A DNA stretch of 64,000 nt from Amycolatopsis xylanica (GTDB lineage Bacteria > Actinomycetota > Actinomycetes > Mycobacteriales > Pseudonocardiaceae), in NCBI RefSeq assembly GCF_900107045.1, contig NZ_FNON01000001.1, positions 1,240,001 through 1,304,000 on the forward strand. The letters run 5' to 3'. The first letter of the stretch is position 1. Every line of letters starts with the position of its first letter. The translations under genes were made by a program, and so were the position numbers. Shown one piece after another: positions 24,856 through 32,000 of the stretch. The notes under the pieces are model-generated. The model had not been told where the DNA came from. It searched no databases and saw only the letters and a list, made by a program, of their open reading frames with translations.

Positions 24856-25494
24856 TCAGGAGACGCCGCGTGGCCGGAACTGGATGCTGATCCGGGGGCC
24901 GACCGCCTTGCCGGTCTTGGGAATCGCGTGGTCCCAGGTCCGCTGGCACGAGCCACCCATGACGATCAGGTCCCCATGGCCGAGCGCGCGCCGGATGACC
25001 TCGCCGCCACCCTTCGGCCGCAGCGCGAGCACGCGTGGCGCGCCGACGGAGAGGATCGCGACCATGGTGTCCTCGGTGCTGCCGCGGCCGATCGTGTCGC
25101 CATGCCACGCGACGCTGTCGGCGCCGTCGCGGTAAAGGCAGAGCCCGGCCGTGCGGAACGGCTCGCCGAGCTCGGGCGCGTAGTGCGCGCTCAGCGCGTC
25201 GCGCGCCTCGGCGAGGATGGGCTGGGGGAGCGGGTCGCCTTCACGGTAGGAGCTCAGCAACCTGGGCACGGCCACGACCCGGTCGTACATCTGCCGCCGC
25301 TCGGCTCGCCACGGCACCTGGTCGACGAGCAGGTCGAACAGTGTGCTCGCGCCGGCGAGCCAGGCCGGGAGCACGTCGATCCAGGCGCCTCGGCCGAGCA
25401 TCGTGCGCCGGGCGTTCTTCAGCGAGCCGAGGCTCATTTCCTCGGCGTCGTCGAACAACGAACCCTGCAGTGCCGCTGACATGACACCCAGCAT
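24856..25494 (-). CDS. AlkB-like 2OG-Fe(II) dioxygenase
   Basis: The 212-residue protein has the AlkB jelly-roll motifs: YRDGADSVAWHGDTIGRGS (metal-binding His and Asp), WDHAIPKT (third His) and RISIQFRPRG (2-oxoglutarate-binding Arg). It is likely an alkylated-DNA or RNA repair demethylase. ATG 25482 (MSAALQGSLFDD) is an equally possible start. It is flanked upstream by a family A repeat. Confidence 0.92.
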   Translation of the reverse strand: MLGVMSAALQGSLFDDAEEMSLGSLKNARRTMLGRGAWIDVLPAWLAGASTLFDLLVDQVPWRAERRQMYDRVVAVPRLLSSYREGDPLPQPILAEARDALSAHYAPELGEPFRTAGLCLYRDGADSVAWHGDTIGRGSTEDTMVAILSVGAPRVLALRPKGGGEVIRRALGHGDLIVMGGSCQRTWDHAIPKTGKAVGPRISIQFRPRGVS

Positions 25495-25518
25495 ACTCGA
25501 ACACGTGTTCTATCGGCA

Positions 25519-25564
25519 GTCGTGAGTGTTCCGGCCGGTTCTAACCGGCGATACCACTCACGAC
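25519..25564. repeat. Palindromic repeat family A, copy 3
   Basis: GTCGTGAGTG and CACTCACGAC arms enclose TTCCGGCCGGTTCTAACCGG. It lies between the divergent alkB-like and GH12 genes, unlike most copies, which follow genes. Confidence 0.85.
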
Positions 25565-25609
25565 GCCACGTCTGGACTACCCAGCGTCGACGCGACGTGC
25601 TTTCCTTTC

Positions 25610-25623
25610 TGGGAGCGCTCCCA
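25610..25623 (+). promoter_or_regulatory. CelR/CebR-type operator TGGGAGCGCTCCCA
   Basis: A perfect 14-bp palindrome identical to the operator known for the LacI-family cellulase regulator CelR of Thermobifida lies 33 bp before the GH12 start codon. It implies cello-oligosaccharide-relieved repression of this gene. No CelR gene is in the window. Confidence 0.85.
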
Positions 25624-25655
25624 ACGTGGAGTGCCTGATCGAGGTGGAGGAAGCA

Positions 25656-26399
25656 ATGAAGCTGATCCGGTCCCTCGCCGCCGCGGCGCTGCTGGCAGCC
25701 GCGGCACTGGCCAGTCCCGGTGTCACACCGGCGCACGCCGACACGCTGATCTGCGCTCAGTACGGCTCGACGACCATCCAGGGCAAGTACACCGTGATGA
25801 ACAACCGCTGGGGCAGCGCCGCCGAGCAGTGCATCAACGTGACCGGCTCCGGTTTCCGGATCGCCTCGCAGAAGGGCTCGACCTCGGGCGGCGCGCCGCT
25901 GTCGTATCCGGCGATCTACATCGGCTGCCACTACGACGGCTGCTCGCCCGGCACGACCTTGCCCAGGCGGCTCAACCAGATCGGCAGCGCGCCGTCGTCG
26001 ATCTCGTACGGCTACGTAGGCGGCACCTTCGACGCCGCCTACGACATCTGGATGGACCCGACGCCGAAGACCACCGGCGTCAACCAGATGGAGCTGATGA
26101 TCTGGTTCAACCGTCAGGGCGGCGTTCAGCCGGTGGGCGGCCCGGTCGGCAACACCACGATCGGCGGCCGGACCTGGCAGGTGTGGCAGGGCAACAACGG
26201 CGGCAACGACGTGGTGTCCTATGTGGCGCCGTCGCCGATCCCGAGCTGGTCGTTCAACGTGCTGGACTTCGTCAGGGACGTCGACGCCCGCACGCGCGTC
26301 GACGGCTCCTGGTACCTCACCAGCATCCAGGCCGGCTTCGAACCGTGGCAGGGCGGCGAAGGCCTGACAGTGAACAGCTTCTCCGCCGACATCCGCTGA
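25656..26399 (+). CDS. Secreted glycoside hydrolase family 12 endoglucanase
   Basis: The 247-residue protein has a signal peptide (MKLIRSLAAAALLAAAALAS to HADTLICAQYG) and a GH12 fold: NNRWGSAAEQCINVTGSGF, catalytic Glu in NQMELMIWFNRQGG, and the acid/base Glu region TSIQAGFEPWQGGEGL. It should cleave beta-1,4-glucan outside the cell. No carbohydrate-binding module follows. GGTGGAGGAAGCA is the ribosome-binding site and a CelR-type box lies upstream. Confidence 0.92.
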   Translation: MKLIRSLAAAALLAAAALASPGVTPAHADTLICAQYGSTTIQGKYTVMNNRWGSAAEQCINVTGSGFRIASQKGSTSGGAPLSYPAIYIGCHYDGCSPGTTLPRRLNQIGSAPSSISYGYVGGTFDAAYDIWMDPTPKTTGVNQMELMIWFNRQGGVQPVGGPVGNTTIGGRTWQVWQGNNGGNDVVSYVAPSPIPSWSFNVLDFVRDVDARTRVDGSWYLTSIQAGFEPWQGGEGLTVNSFSADIR

Positions 26400-26407
26400 T
26401 CAGCCAG

Positions 26408-26455
26408 GGTCGTGAGTGTTCCGGCCGGTTCTAACCGGCCGGAACACTCACGACC
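26408..26455. repeat. Palindromic repeat family A, copy 4
   Basis: An almost perfect hairpin: GGTCGTGAGTGTTCCGGCCGG and its complement around TTCTAA. It lies between the convergent ends of the GH12 and lipoprotein genes, where it likely ends transcription of both. Confidence 0.9.
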
Positions 26456-26459
26456 TCGG

Positions 26460-27671
26460 TCAGCCGCGGGCCGGGACCGTGATGGGCACGCAGGGGTAGG
26501 TGCCCGGGTAGAGCGGGTTCTCCGGGGTCGGGGCGCAGAGCTTGAAGTCGGTGCCAGTGATCGAGTCCGGGATTTCGAAGCCGCTCAAGCCGATCAGGGT
26601 CTCGCCCGCCTTGACGCCGGTCCCCGAGGGCCGGTTCAGCCAGTAGTGGGTCCGCCACTCACCCTTGGCGACCCGATCGAGCTGGCTCGTCGGCCTGCCC
26701 GCCGCGAAACACGCGCCTTCACCGGTGCCCCCGGTCGACGAGACGCAGCCGCCCGAGGGCGCGGGGTAGCGGACCACGAGCCGCTCGAGGTTGACGTTCT
26801 CCACCCCGCGGTCGGCGAGATCGGGCGTCACGGCGAGGTACACGCCGAGGAAGTGGAACCCGGGCTGGGCGGGCTTGTCGATGAGCTCGGCGGCCCAGGT
26901 GGCGTCGACCGGCTTCACGCGCACGCCCAGCTTTTCGTTCATGTTGGTGAACACGACGTGCTGACCGGGGTAGGAGGCGAAATCGCCGTCCTGCGGGGCG
27001 GGACCCGGCTTGCCCGAGCGCTCGGGCGCCTTGATCGGCACGCACGGGAACTTGGACGTGGTCGCTCGCTCTTCCTTGCTCGGCGCGCACAGCTCGAACG
27101 GACCGTCCACGGTGTCCGCGACCTTGAAGCCCGCGACACCGATCATCGTCTCGCCCTTCTTGACGTCGGTGCCCATCACGGTCATGTTCTGCCACTTGTG
27201 GTCGCGCCACGTGTTGTCAGCGACCTTCGCGAGGTCGCTGAACGGATAGGACTCGCTGAAGCACGCGGTGTCGTCGGGATAGGCGGGCTTGAACTTGCCG
27301 CACATGCCGCCGGTCATCGGGTACTTGATCGCGAGGTTCTTGAGCCGCACGTCGTCGACGCCGCGGTCGGCCAGCTCGCCCGTGACGGCCATATAGACCG
27401 CGACGAAGTGGTAGCCGGGCTCGGCGGGCACGCCGATCAGGTCGGGCACCACCGCCGAGTCGACGGGCTTGAGCCGCGCGGCGGGCTTCGAGGGGGTGTC
27501 GACGAACTTGAGGTCCGCGCCGGGGAACTCGTCGAAGGGGGTGAACTTCGGCGCGGCCGGTGAGGCCGCGTCCGAAGGCGCGGCCTCACCTTTGACCTTG
27601 TCGCTGCTCGAACAAGCCGTGGTCAGCAGGATCAGCCCGGCGGCCAGCGCGGCCAGCAAGCGACTCGACAT
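26460..27671 (-). CDS. Lipoprotein with an internal duplication
   Basis: The 403-residue protein has a lipoprotein signal (LLAALAAGLILLTTACSSSD) and two similar halves of about 170 residues. Half one has LADRGVDDVRLKNLAIKYP, TACFSESYPFSDLAKVAD, KWQNMTVMGTDVKKGETMIG and KFPCVPI. Half two has LADRGVENVNLERLVVRYP, GACFAAGRPTSQLDRVAKG, GTGVKAGETLIGLSGFEIPD and TYPCVPI. The unit looks like a DUF4352-type immunoglobulin-like fold (inference). It lies 10 nt after the sirtuin gene. Confidence 0.8.
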   Translation of the reverse strand: MSSRLLAALAAGLILLTTACSSSDKVKGEAAPSDAASPAAPKFTPFDEFPGADLKFVDTPSKPAARLKPVDSAVVPDLIGVPAEPGYHFVAVYMAVTGELADRGVDDVRLKNLAIKYPMTGGMCGKFKPAYPDDTACFSESYPFSDLAKVADNTWRDHKWQNMTVMGTDVKKGETMIGVAGFKVADTVDGPFELCAPSKEERATTSKFPCVPIKAPERSGKPGPAPQDGDFASYPGQHVVFTNMNEKLGVRVKPVDATWAAELIDKPAQPGFHFLGVYLAVTPDLADRGVENVNLERLVVRYPAPSGGCVSSTGGTGEGACFAAGRPTSQLDRVAKGEWRTHYWLNRPSGTGVKAGETLIGLSGFEIPDSITGTDFKLCAPTPENPLYPGTYPCVPITVPARG

Positions 27672-27681
27672 GTAACACCCC

Positions 27682-28428
27682 TCATCGATCTGTCACAAAC
27701 TTGCGGATGTGACGGACCGCTGTCGCGATCGGTTCCCGGATCACCTCGACGGCTTCGTCGTCGTAGGGAGTCGGGTCGCGATTGATGATGACCAACTTCG
27801 CGCCCGCTCGCACGGCGATCGAGCACAGCGAAGCGGCGGGCTCGACCTGCAGCGAGCTGCCGATCGCGAGGAACACCTGGCTCGCCGCCGCGATGGTGCG
27901 CGCCTGGCCGAGCACGCCGGCGTCGAGCGGCTGGCCGAACAGGACGATCGCGAGCTTGAGGATGCCGCCGCAGTTCCGGCACGGCGGATCGGGCTCGGCC
28001 GGGATCCTGGCCAAGACGCTCTCGGTGGACGTCTTCGCGCCGCACCGCGTGCAGACGGTCGAGCGCATCGAGCCGTGTAGTTCGAGGACCTTGCGTTCGG
28101 CGAGTGCGGTGCGCTGGTGCAGGCCGTCGATGTTCTGGGTCAGCACGCGGACCGCGAGCCCGGCCGTGTCGAGTTCGGCGAGCGCGTGGTGGGCGTCGTT
28201 CGGCTCCGCGCGCCACGCTGCGTGATCCGCGTAGGCGCACCAGAACTGTTGGCGCACTTCGGTGTCGGCCATGTAGTTGGCGTAGGTGAACAGGCTCGCC
28301 GCGGCCGGGTTCTTCGTCCAGACGCCGTCGGGGCCGCGGTAGTCGGGGATCCCGGAGTCGGTGGAGATGCCGGCGCCGGTGAGCACCGCGATCCGGGTGA
28401 CGCCTTCCGACCAGTGTTTCTCGTGCAT
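27682..28428 (-). CDS. Sirtuin NAD-dependent protein deacylase
   Basis: The 248-residue protein has all sirtuin motifs: TGAGISTDSGIPDYRGPDG, TQNIDGLHQRT, the catalytic His in ELHGSMRS, zinc Cys pairs CTRCGA and CRNCGG, and FGQPLD. It should remove acyl groups from lysines using NAD. The conserved opening (ITVLTGAG-like) supports ATG 28428. It may be co-transcribed with the lipoprotein downstream. Confidence 0.95.
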   Translation of the reverse strand: MHEKHWSEGVTRIAVLTGAGISTDSGIPDYRGPDGVWTKNPAAASLFTYANYMADTEVRQQFWCAYADHAAWRAEPNDAHHALAELDTAGLAVRVLTQNIDGLHQRTALAERKVLELHGSMRSTVCTRCGAKTSTESVLARIPAEPDPPCRNCGGILKLAIVLFGQPLDAGVLGQARTIAAASQVFLAIGSSLQVEPAASLCSIAVRAGAKLVIINRDPTPYDDEAVEVIREPIATAVRHIRKFVTDR

Positions 28429-28529
28429 GGGCCCGACCGTAGAGACGCGAAAATCGGTGGACGATCGGTTTTCTCAGCCGGGTCCTAGGAAGCGTCGGCA
28501 AACTGGGCTCAACAGGCGAAAGGACCACC

Positions 28530-28808
28530 ATGAGCGCACTCGGTTACCTGATCGGGGTCGTGCTGACCCTGTTCGAGATCGTGCTGATCGCGCGGCTCGT
28601 CCTGGACTGGAGCGTCAGCCTGGCCGGACGGCTGCCGCCGTGGACGTACCGGGCGCGCGGGCTGACGCACACGGTGACCGAGCCGGTGATCCGGCCGGTG
28701 CGCAAGCTGCTGCCGCCGGTGCGGGCCGGGGCGATGTCGCTGGACCTGGCGTTCACCGTGGTGTTCGTGATTGTGGTGATCCTGCAGTCGGTCGCGTTCA
28801 GTCTCTAG
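28530..28808 (+). CDS. YggT family membrane protein
   Basis: The 92-residue protein has two membrane helices (residues about 3-27 and 72-90) around a basic loop PWTYRARGLTHTVTEPVIRP VRKLLPP, the YggT signature. YggT proteins are encoded near division or osmoregulation genes in other bacteria, but not here. AGGCGAAAGGACCACC precedes the ATG. Confidence 0.93.
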   Translation: MSALGYLIGVVLTLFEIVLIARLVLDWSVSLAGRLPPWTYRARGLTHTVTEPVIRPVRKLLPPVRAGAMSLDLAFTVVFVIVVILQSVAFSL

Positions 28809-28815
28809 GTACTTG

Positions 28816-28839
28816 ATAGGTAGGAGATCTCCTACCTAT
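28816..28839 (+). promoter_or_regulatory. 24-bp perfect palindromic operator of the ArsR-type gene
   Basis: ATAGGTAGGAGA followed by its exact complement TCTCCTACCTAT ends one base before GTG 28841. A palindrome touching the start codon suggests that the ArsR-type protein represses its own, probably leaderless, transcript. Confidence 0.7.
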
Positions 28840-28840
28840 A

Positions 28841-29161
28841 GTGGCCGGCGTGAGCGATGAGGTCTTCGCCGCGCTGGCCAGTCCGGTCCGGCGTGAGGTG
28901 CTCCGGCTGCTCCTCGACGGGCCCAAACCCGTCGGGGAGCTGGCCGGGCATTTCGACATGCGGCGGCCGAGCCTGTCCGAACACCTGAAAGTGCTGCGGG
29001 ACGCGGGTCTCGTGCGCGAGCGGAAAGAGGGCAGGCACCGCTTCTACTCGCTCGAACCGGAACCGCTGCACGGGCTGACCGAATGGCTCACCCCGTACGA
29101 GCGGTTCTGGCGGGAGAAGCTCGCCAACCTGCGTGACCTGCTGGACGAGGAGGCCTTGTGA
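28841..29161 (+). CDS. ArsR-type winged-helix regulator
   Basis: The 106-residue protein starts at GTG 28841 (or GTG 28850) and has the ArsR fold: VFAALASPVRREVLRLLLDG, PVGELAGHFDMRRPSLSEHL KVLRDAGLV, REGRHRFYSLEPEPL. No metal-binding cysteines are visible. It is coupled to an SRPBCC gene (4-nt overlap), a common ArsR/AHSA1 pair in actinobacteria, and is probably autoregulated through the adjacent palindrome. Confidence 0.92.
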   Translation: MAGVSDEVFAALASPVRREVLRLLLDGPKPVGELAGHFDMRRPSLSEHLKVLRDAGLVRERKEGRHRFYSLEPEPLHGLTEWLTPYERFWREKLANLRDLLDEEAL

Positions 29162-29580
29162 GCGCCATCGAAGTCGACCAGTTCCTGCCGCACCCACCGG
29201 CCAAGGTGTGGCGGGCACTGACCGAACCCGAGCTGTTCGAGCGCTGGGTGAACATGCCCAACGACATCCGGCCGGTCGTCGGGCACCGGTTCGAGCTGCT
29301 CACGCAGCCGGTTCCGGCGGCGAACCACCCTGGCGGGCCGGTGCGGTGCGAGGTGCTGGCCGCCGACCCGGAGAAGCTGCTGAGCATCCAGTGGGGTCCG
29401 GTGTGGACGGTCAGCTGGCGCCTCGAACCCGAAGGCGAGGGCACCCGGCTCTTCCTGACGCACGACGGATTCGACCTCGACGACCCCGGCGAGGCGATGG
29501 CGTACAAGATCATGGGCGGCGGGTGGCGCACCGGCGTGCCGCGTGCGCTGGAGAAGGTTCTGGCCGCGCTCGAGGCCTGA
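29158..29580 (+). CDS. SRPBCC/AHSA1-type protein
   Basis: The 140-residue START-fold protein has VDQFLPHPPAKVWRALTEPE LFERWV at the start, a central beta sheet, and the long C-terminal helix GGGWRTGVPRALEKVLAALE. GTG 29158 overlaps the ArsR-type stop by 4 nt. Such pairs are thought to respond to small hydrophobic compounds; the ligand is unknown. Confidence 0.9.
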   Translation: MSAIEVDQFLPHPPAKVWRALTEPELFERWVNMPNDIRPVVGHRFELLTQPVPAANHPGGPVRCEVLAADPEKLLSIQWGPVWTVSWRLEPEGEGTRLFLTHDGFDLDDPGEAMAYKIMGGGWRTGVPRALEKVLAALEA

Positions 29581-29600
29581 CAGGCATACGATCTACGGTT

Positions 29601-30170
29601 GTGACCGAGGAGAAGCCGTTGCGGGCGGACGCCCGCCGCAACCGCGCGCGGGTGCTCGAAGCCGCCGAAGCCGTCTTCGCCGCGAAAGGCACCTCGGCGC
29701 CCACCGAAGAGGTCGCGAAAGCCGCCGGTGTCGGGGTCGGCACGGTCTTCCGGCACTTCCCCACCAAGGAAGCGCTGCTGGAGGCCGTCCTCATCGACCG
29801 GCTGCACCGGTTCGCCGAAGAGGCCGAGGTCGCGGCCGAGGCGGACGACCCTGGCACGACGTTCTACGAGTTCCTGACCGGCTGGATCGAGATGTCCGCG
29901 GCCAAGAACGCCTACAGTGACGCGCTCGCCGCCGCCGGGGTCGAGGTGCCCAAGGCGGGTTCGGTGGTCGGCGCCCGTCTCAAGGCCGCGCTGGCCGTGG
30001 TGCTCAAGCGCGCCCAGGAAGCAGGCGCGGTCCGTGCGGACATGGGCGTTGACGAACTGCTGCCCGTGGTGATCGGCGCGGCCCGCGCCGCCGAGCACAT
30101 CGGCGCCGACCACGACCTGCGCGCCCGCACGGTCGCGATCATCTTCTCGGGCCTGAAACCCGGGATTTAG
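29601..30170 (+). CDS. TetR-family transcriptional regulator
   Basis: From GTG 29601 the 189-residue protein has the TetR HTH (RARVLEAAEAVFAAKGTSAP TEEVAKAAGVGVGTVFRHFP TKEALLEAV) and a helical ligand-binding domain. The frame is open far upstream, but only the part from 29601 encodes the family. It follows the SRPBCC gene by 20 nt and may be co-transcribed. Confidence 0.92.
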   Translation: MTEEKPLRADARRNRARVLEAAEAVFAAKGTSAPTEEVAKAAGVGVGTVFRHFPTKEALLEAVLIDRLHRFAEEAEVAAEADDPGTTFYEFLTGWIEMSAAKNAYSDALAAAGVEVPKAGSVVGARLKAALAVVLKRAQEAGAVRADMGVDELLPVVIGAARAAEHIGADHDLRARTVAIIFSGLKPGI

Positions 30171-30235
30171 CGGGCTTTATGCCAGGACGGGATTTAGCGG
30201 GCTTTATCCCGGTGTGGCATAAAGCCCGCTAAATC
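30158..30235. repeat. Palindromic repeat family B, copy 2 (partly duplicated)
   Basis: CGGGATTTAGCGGGCTTTAT occurs twice in direct orientation (30161 and 30188) and is followed by the complementary ATAAAGCCCGCTAAAT. The first unit overlaps the last codons of the TetR gene. The structure lies between convergent genes. Confidence 0.8.
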
Positions 30236-30242
30236 ACACAGG

Positions 30243-31148
30243 TCAGATCAGATCGACGCGATGCGCGTCGACCGGGTACCCGGCCTTGGCGAACGTCGCG
30301 GCCATCGCGGCGTTCGGCACGTCGGTCGCCGCGATGATCCGGTCGGCGCCCTCGGCCACCAGCAGATGCGTGGCCTCCACGAGCAGGTCGTAGGCGTACC
30401 CGTGCCCGCGGTGCTCGGGCACGACGCCGATGAACCCGATCACCGGGTTGACGTGATTGCGGCTGGGCAGGCTGAGCCCGACCAGTTCACCGTCCGGCGT
30501 GTACGCCAGCCGCCACCATTCACGCGGCCCCGGCATGCCGAGCATGATGTCGAGATCTTCCCGCGCGGCCGCGTCGAGCCCGGCCTTCTCCGCCGCGCGG
30601 CGGGTGTGGGCGTCCAGGCTGCCCACGGCGACGCGCCGGAGGACGTCGAAGAACACCTCGTCGTCCGGCTCCTGCCGGAATTCGAGCCTGCCGGGCCGTG
30701 CGGGCAGGCCGCGGTCCGGTGTCCACCGGTAGAGATAGCGTTCGACGAGCCACTGGAACCCGGCGGCCTCGGCCGCGGCGATCCGGCTGGTGGCGGCTTC
30801 CGCGACGGCCGGATCCTCGCGCCAGCCCGGGGGCAGCTTGATCGAGTATTCCGTCGGATGCGGAGCCGCGCGCAGCACGGCCACGGCGGCGTCGAAGTCG
30901 GTGAAGTCGAACCACGCCAATGCGAACGGTTCGGCCGACTCGGGATACGCCCACCACGCCGCCCGCGCGACGACCTTCTCGTCGCGCAGCGCGATCCATG
31001 ACCATTCGGGGCGCAGTTCGCCGCGCTCGGTCATGGCCTGGAGCGAGGTTTCCGGGTACGCGCCGAAGCCGACGAGCCCGGGGTCCGGCAGTGAAGCGAA
31101 AAGTCCTTCCTCGCCTGCGGCGAGTGGACGGATGACCAGTTCGGTCAA
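30243..31148 (-). CDS. GNAT family N-acetyltransferase (two-domain)
   Basis: The roughly 301-residue protein has a C-terminal GNAT domain: GELVGLSLPSRNHVNPVIGF IGVVPEHRGHGYAYDLLVEA (acetyl-CoA loop RGHGYA) and DVPNAAMAATFAKAGYPVDA. The N-terminal half looks like a degenerate second GNAT. TTG 31148 is preferred because GGAAGGA lies 6 nt upstream; TTG 31163 is also open. A leader peptide and a hairpin lie immediately upstream. Confidence 0.85.
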   Translation of the reverse strand: MTELVIRPLAAGEEGLFASLPDPGLVGFGAYPETSLQAMTERGELRPEWSWIALRDEKVVARAAWWAYPESAEPFALAWFDFTDFDAAVAVLRAAPHPTEYSIKLPPGWREDPAVAEAATSRIAAAEAAGFQWLVERYLYRWTPDRGLPARPGRLEFRQEPDDEVFFDVLRRVAVGSLDAHTRRAAEKAGLDAAAREDLDIMLGMPGPREWWRLAYTPDGELVGLSLPSRNHVNPVIGFIGVVPEHRGHGYAYDLLVEATHLLVAEGADRIIAATDVPNAAMAATFAKAGYPVDAHRVDLI

Positions 31149-31171
31149 GGGAGGTCCTTCCAAGGAAGCGG

Positions 31172-31221
31172 TGCGCTCCCCGGTCAGGTCCTCGTCACCC
31201 TCGAGGCGAGTGGGGAGCGCA
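31172..31221 (-). promoter_or_regulatory. Leader hairpin upstream of the GNAT gene
   Basis: On the minus strand TGCGCTCCCC (31221-31212) pairs perfectly with GGGGAGCGCA (31181-31172). The stem encloses the end of the leader ORF and ends about 24 nt before the preferred GNAT start, so ribosome position on the leader could affect its folding. Confidence 0.5.
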
Positions 31222-31243
31222 TGATCTGCGTTGACGTGATCAC
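31184..31243 (-). CDS. Putative 19-residue leader peptide
   Basis: GTG 31243 to TGA 31184 encodes VITSTQIMRSPLASRVTRT. AAGGAGG lies 8 nt upstream of the GTG, a stronger ribosome-binding site than that of the GNAT gene itself. The downstream hairpin overlaps its 3' half. This is the usual layout for translational attenuation, but translation is not proven. Confidence 0.5.
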   Translation of the reverse strand: MITSTQIMRSPLASRVTRT

Positions 31244-31351
31244 GGTGTCCACCTCCTTCTCGCGTCCGGTTGAGGGCGTGGCGGCAACGTATCCGGTGCG
31301 GCGCGGGGCGCGCAACCGGATTTATGGAGCCGCAGGTCCCCGCCTCTCGGG

Positions 31352-31576
31352 GTGGCGCTGCGGCGGCTACGGGAAGACGCGCGGCTGACCCAGGAGCAGC
31401 TGGCCGAGAAGGCGGGACTGAGCACCAACGCGATCAGCGCGCTCGAACGCGGGGACCGCAAGCGGCCCTATCCGCACACGCTCAACGCGCTCGCGACGGC
31501 GCTCGGGCTCGGTGAAGACGAGGTGCGCGCGTTGCGAATGCTGATCCCCAGGCGGGCGGTCAGGCATCCAGGCTGA
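31352..31576 (+). CDS. Short XRE-type HTH protein, possibly a truncated regulator
   Basis: The 74-residue protein is little more than an HTH: LRRLREDARLTQEQLAEKAG LSTNAISALERGDRKRPYPH TLNALATALGL. This is the N-terminus of large XRE-TPR or XRE-ATPase regulators, but no such C-terminus follows. ATG 31324 lies just upstream in another frame (MEPQVPASRG...), so one indel may have broken a longer N-terminus. It overlaps the convergent GNAT gene by 17 nt. Confidence 0.55.
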   Translation: MALRRLREDARLTQEQLAEKAGLSTNAISALERGDRKRPYPHTLNALATALGLGEDEVRALRMLIPRRAVRHPG

Positions 31577-32000
31577 TTTGGTACAGCATGAAGCCGCGGT
31601 TCTCGGCGACCTGGTCGTAGAGACGGCGCGCGGTCGCGTTCGACGTCTGGGTCGACCAGTACAGCCGGGCGCACCCGCGGGCGCGGGCCCAGTCGGTCAC
31701 CGCGGCGATCAGCGTCCTGGCCGCGCCCATGCCGCGGGCGGCGGGCGCGGTGAACAGGTCTTGCAGGTAGCAGCAGTCGGCCGAGGTGGTGCTCGGGTGG
31801 ACGAGGAAGTGCGCGATGCCGACCAGTGAGCCGCCGAGCCTGGCGCCGAGCGCGTGCATGCGGGTGTCCGCTTGGAACTCCGCCCACGCGCGGTCGGCCA
31901 TCGCCGCGGTGAGTTCGCGACCGTAGAACTCGTTGTAGCCCGCGAAAAGTTTCTCCCACTCGCTTCGATCCGACGCTTCGAGCTTGCCGATCTCGATCAC
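31560..32000 (-). CDS. GNAT family N-acetyltransferase
   Basis: The 146-residue protein starts at GTG 32000 (VIEIGKLEASDRSEWEKLFA GYNEFYG) behind GGGAGGCGTTGG. The acetyl-CoA-binding segment is YLQDLFTAPAARGMGAARTL, followed by LYWSTQTSNATARRLYDQVA. This is the short single-domain GNAT type. Its start overlaps the WYL regulator's stop by 4 nt, so the two are co-transcribed. Confidence 0.9.
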   Translation of the reverse strand: MIEIGKLEASDRSEWEKLFAGYNEFYGRELTAAMADRAWAEFQADTRMHALGARLGGSLVGIAHFLVHPSTTSADCCYLQDLFTAPAARGMGAARTLIAAVTDWARARGCARLYWSTQTSNATARRLYDQVAENRGFMLYQISLDA

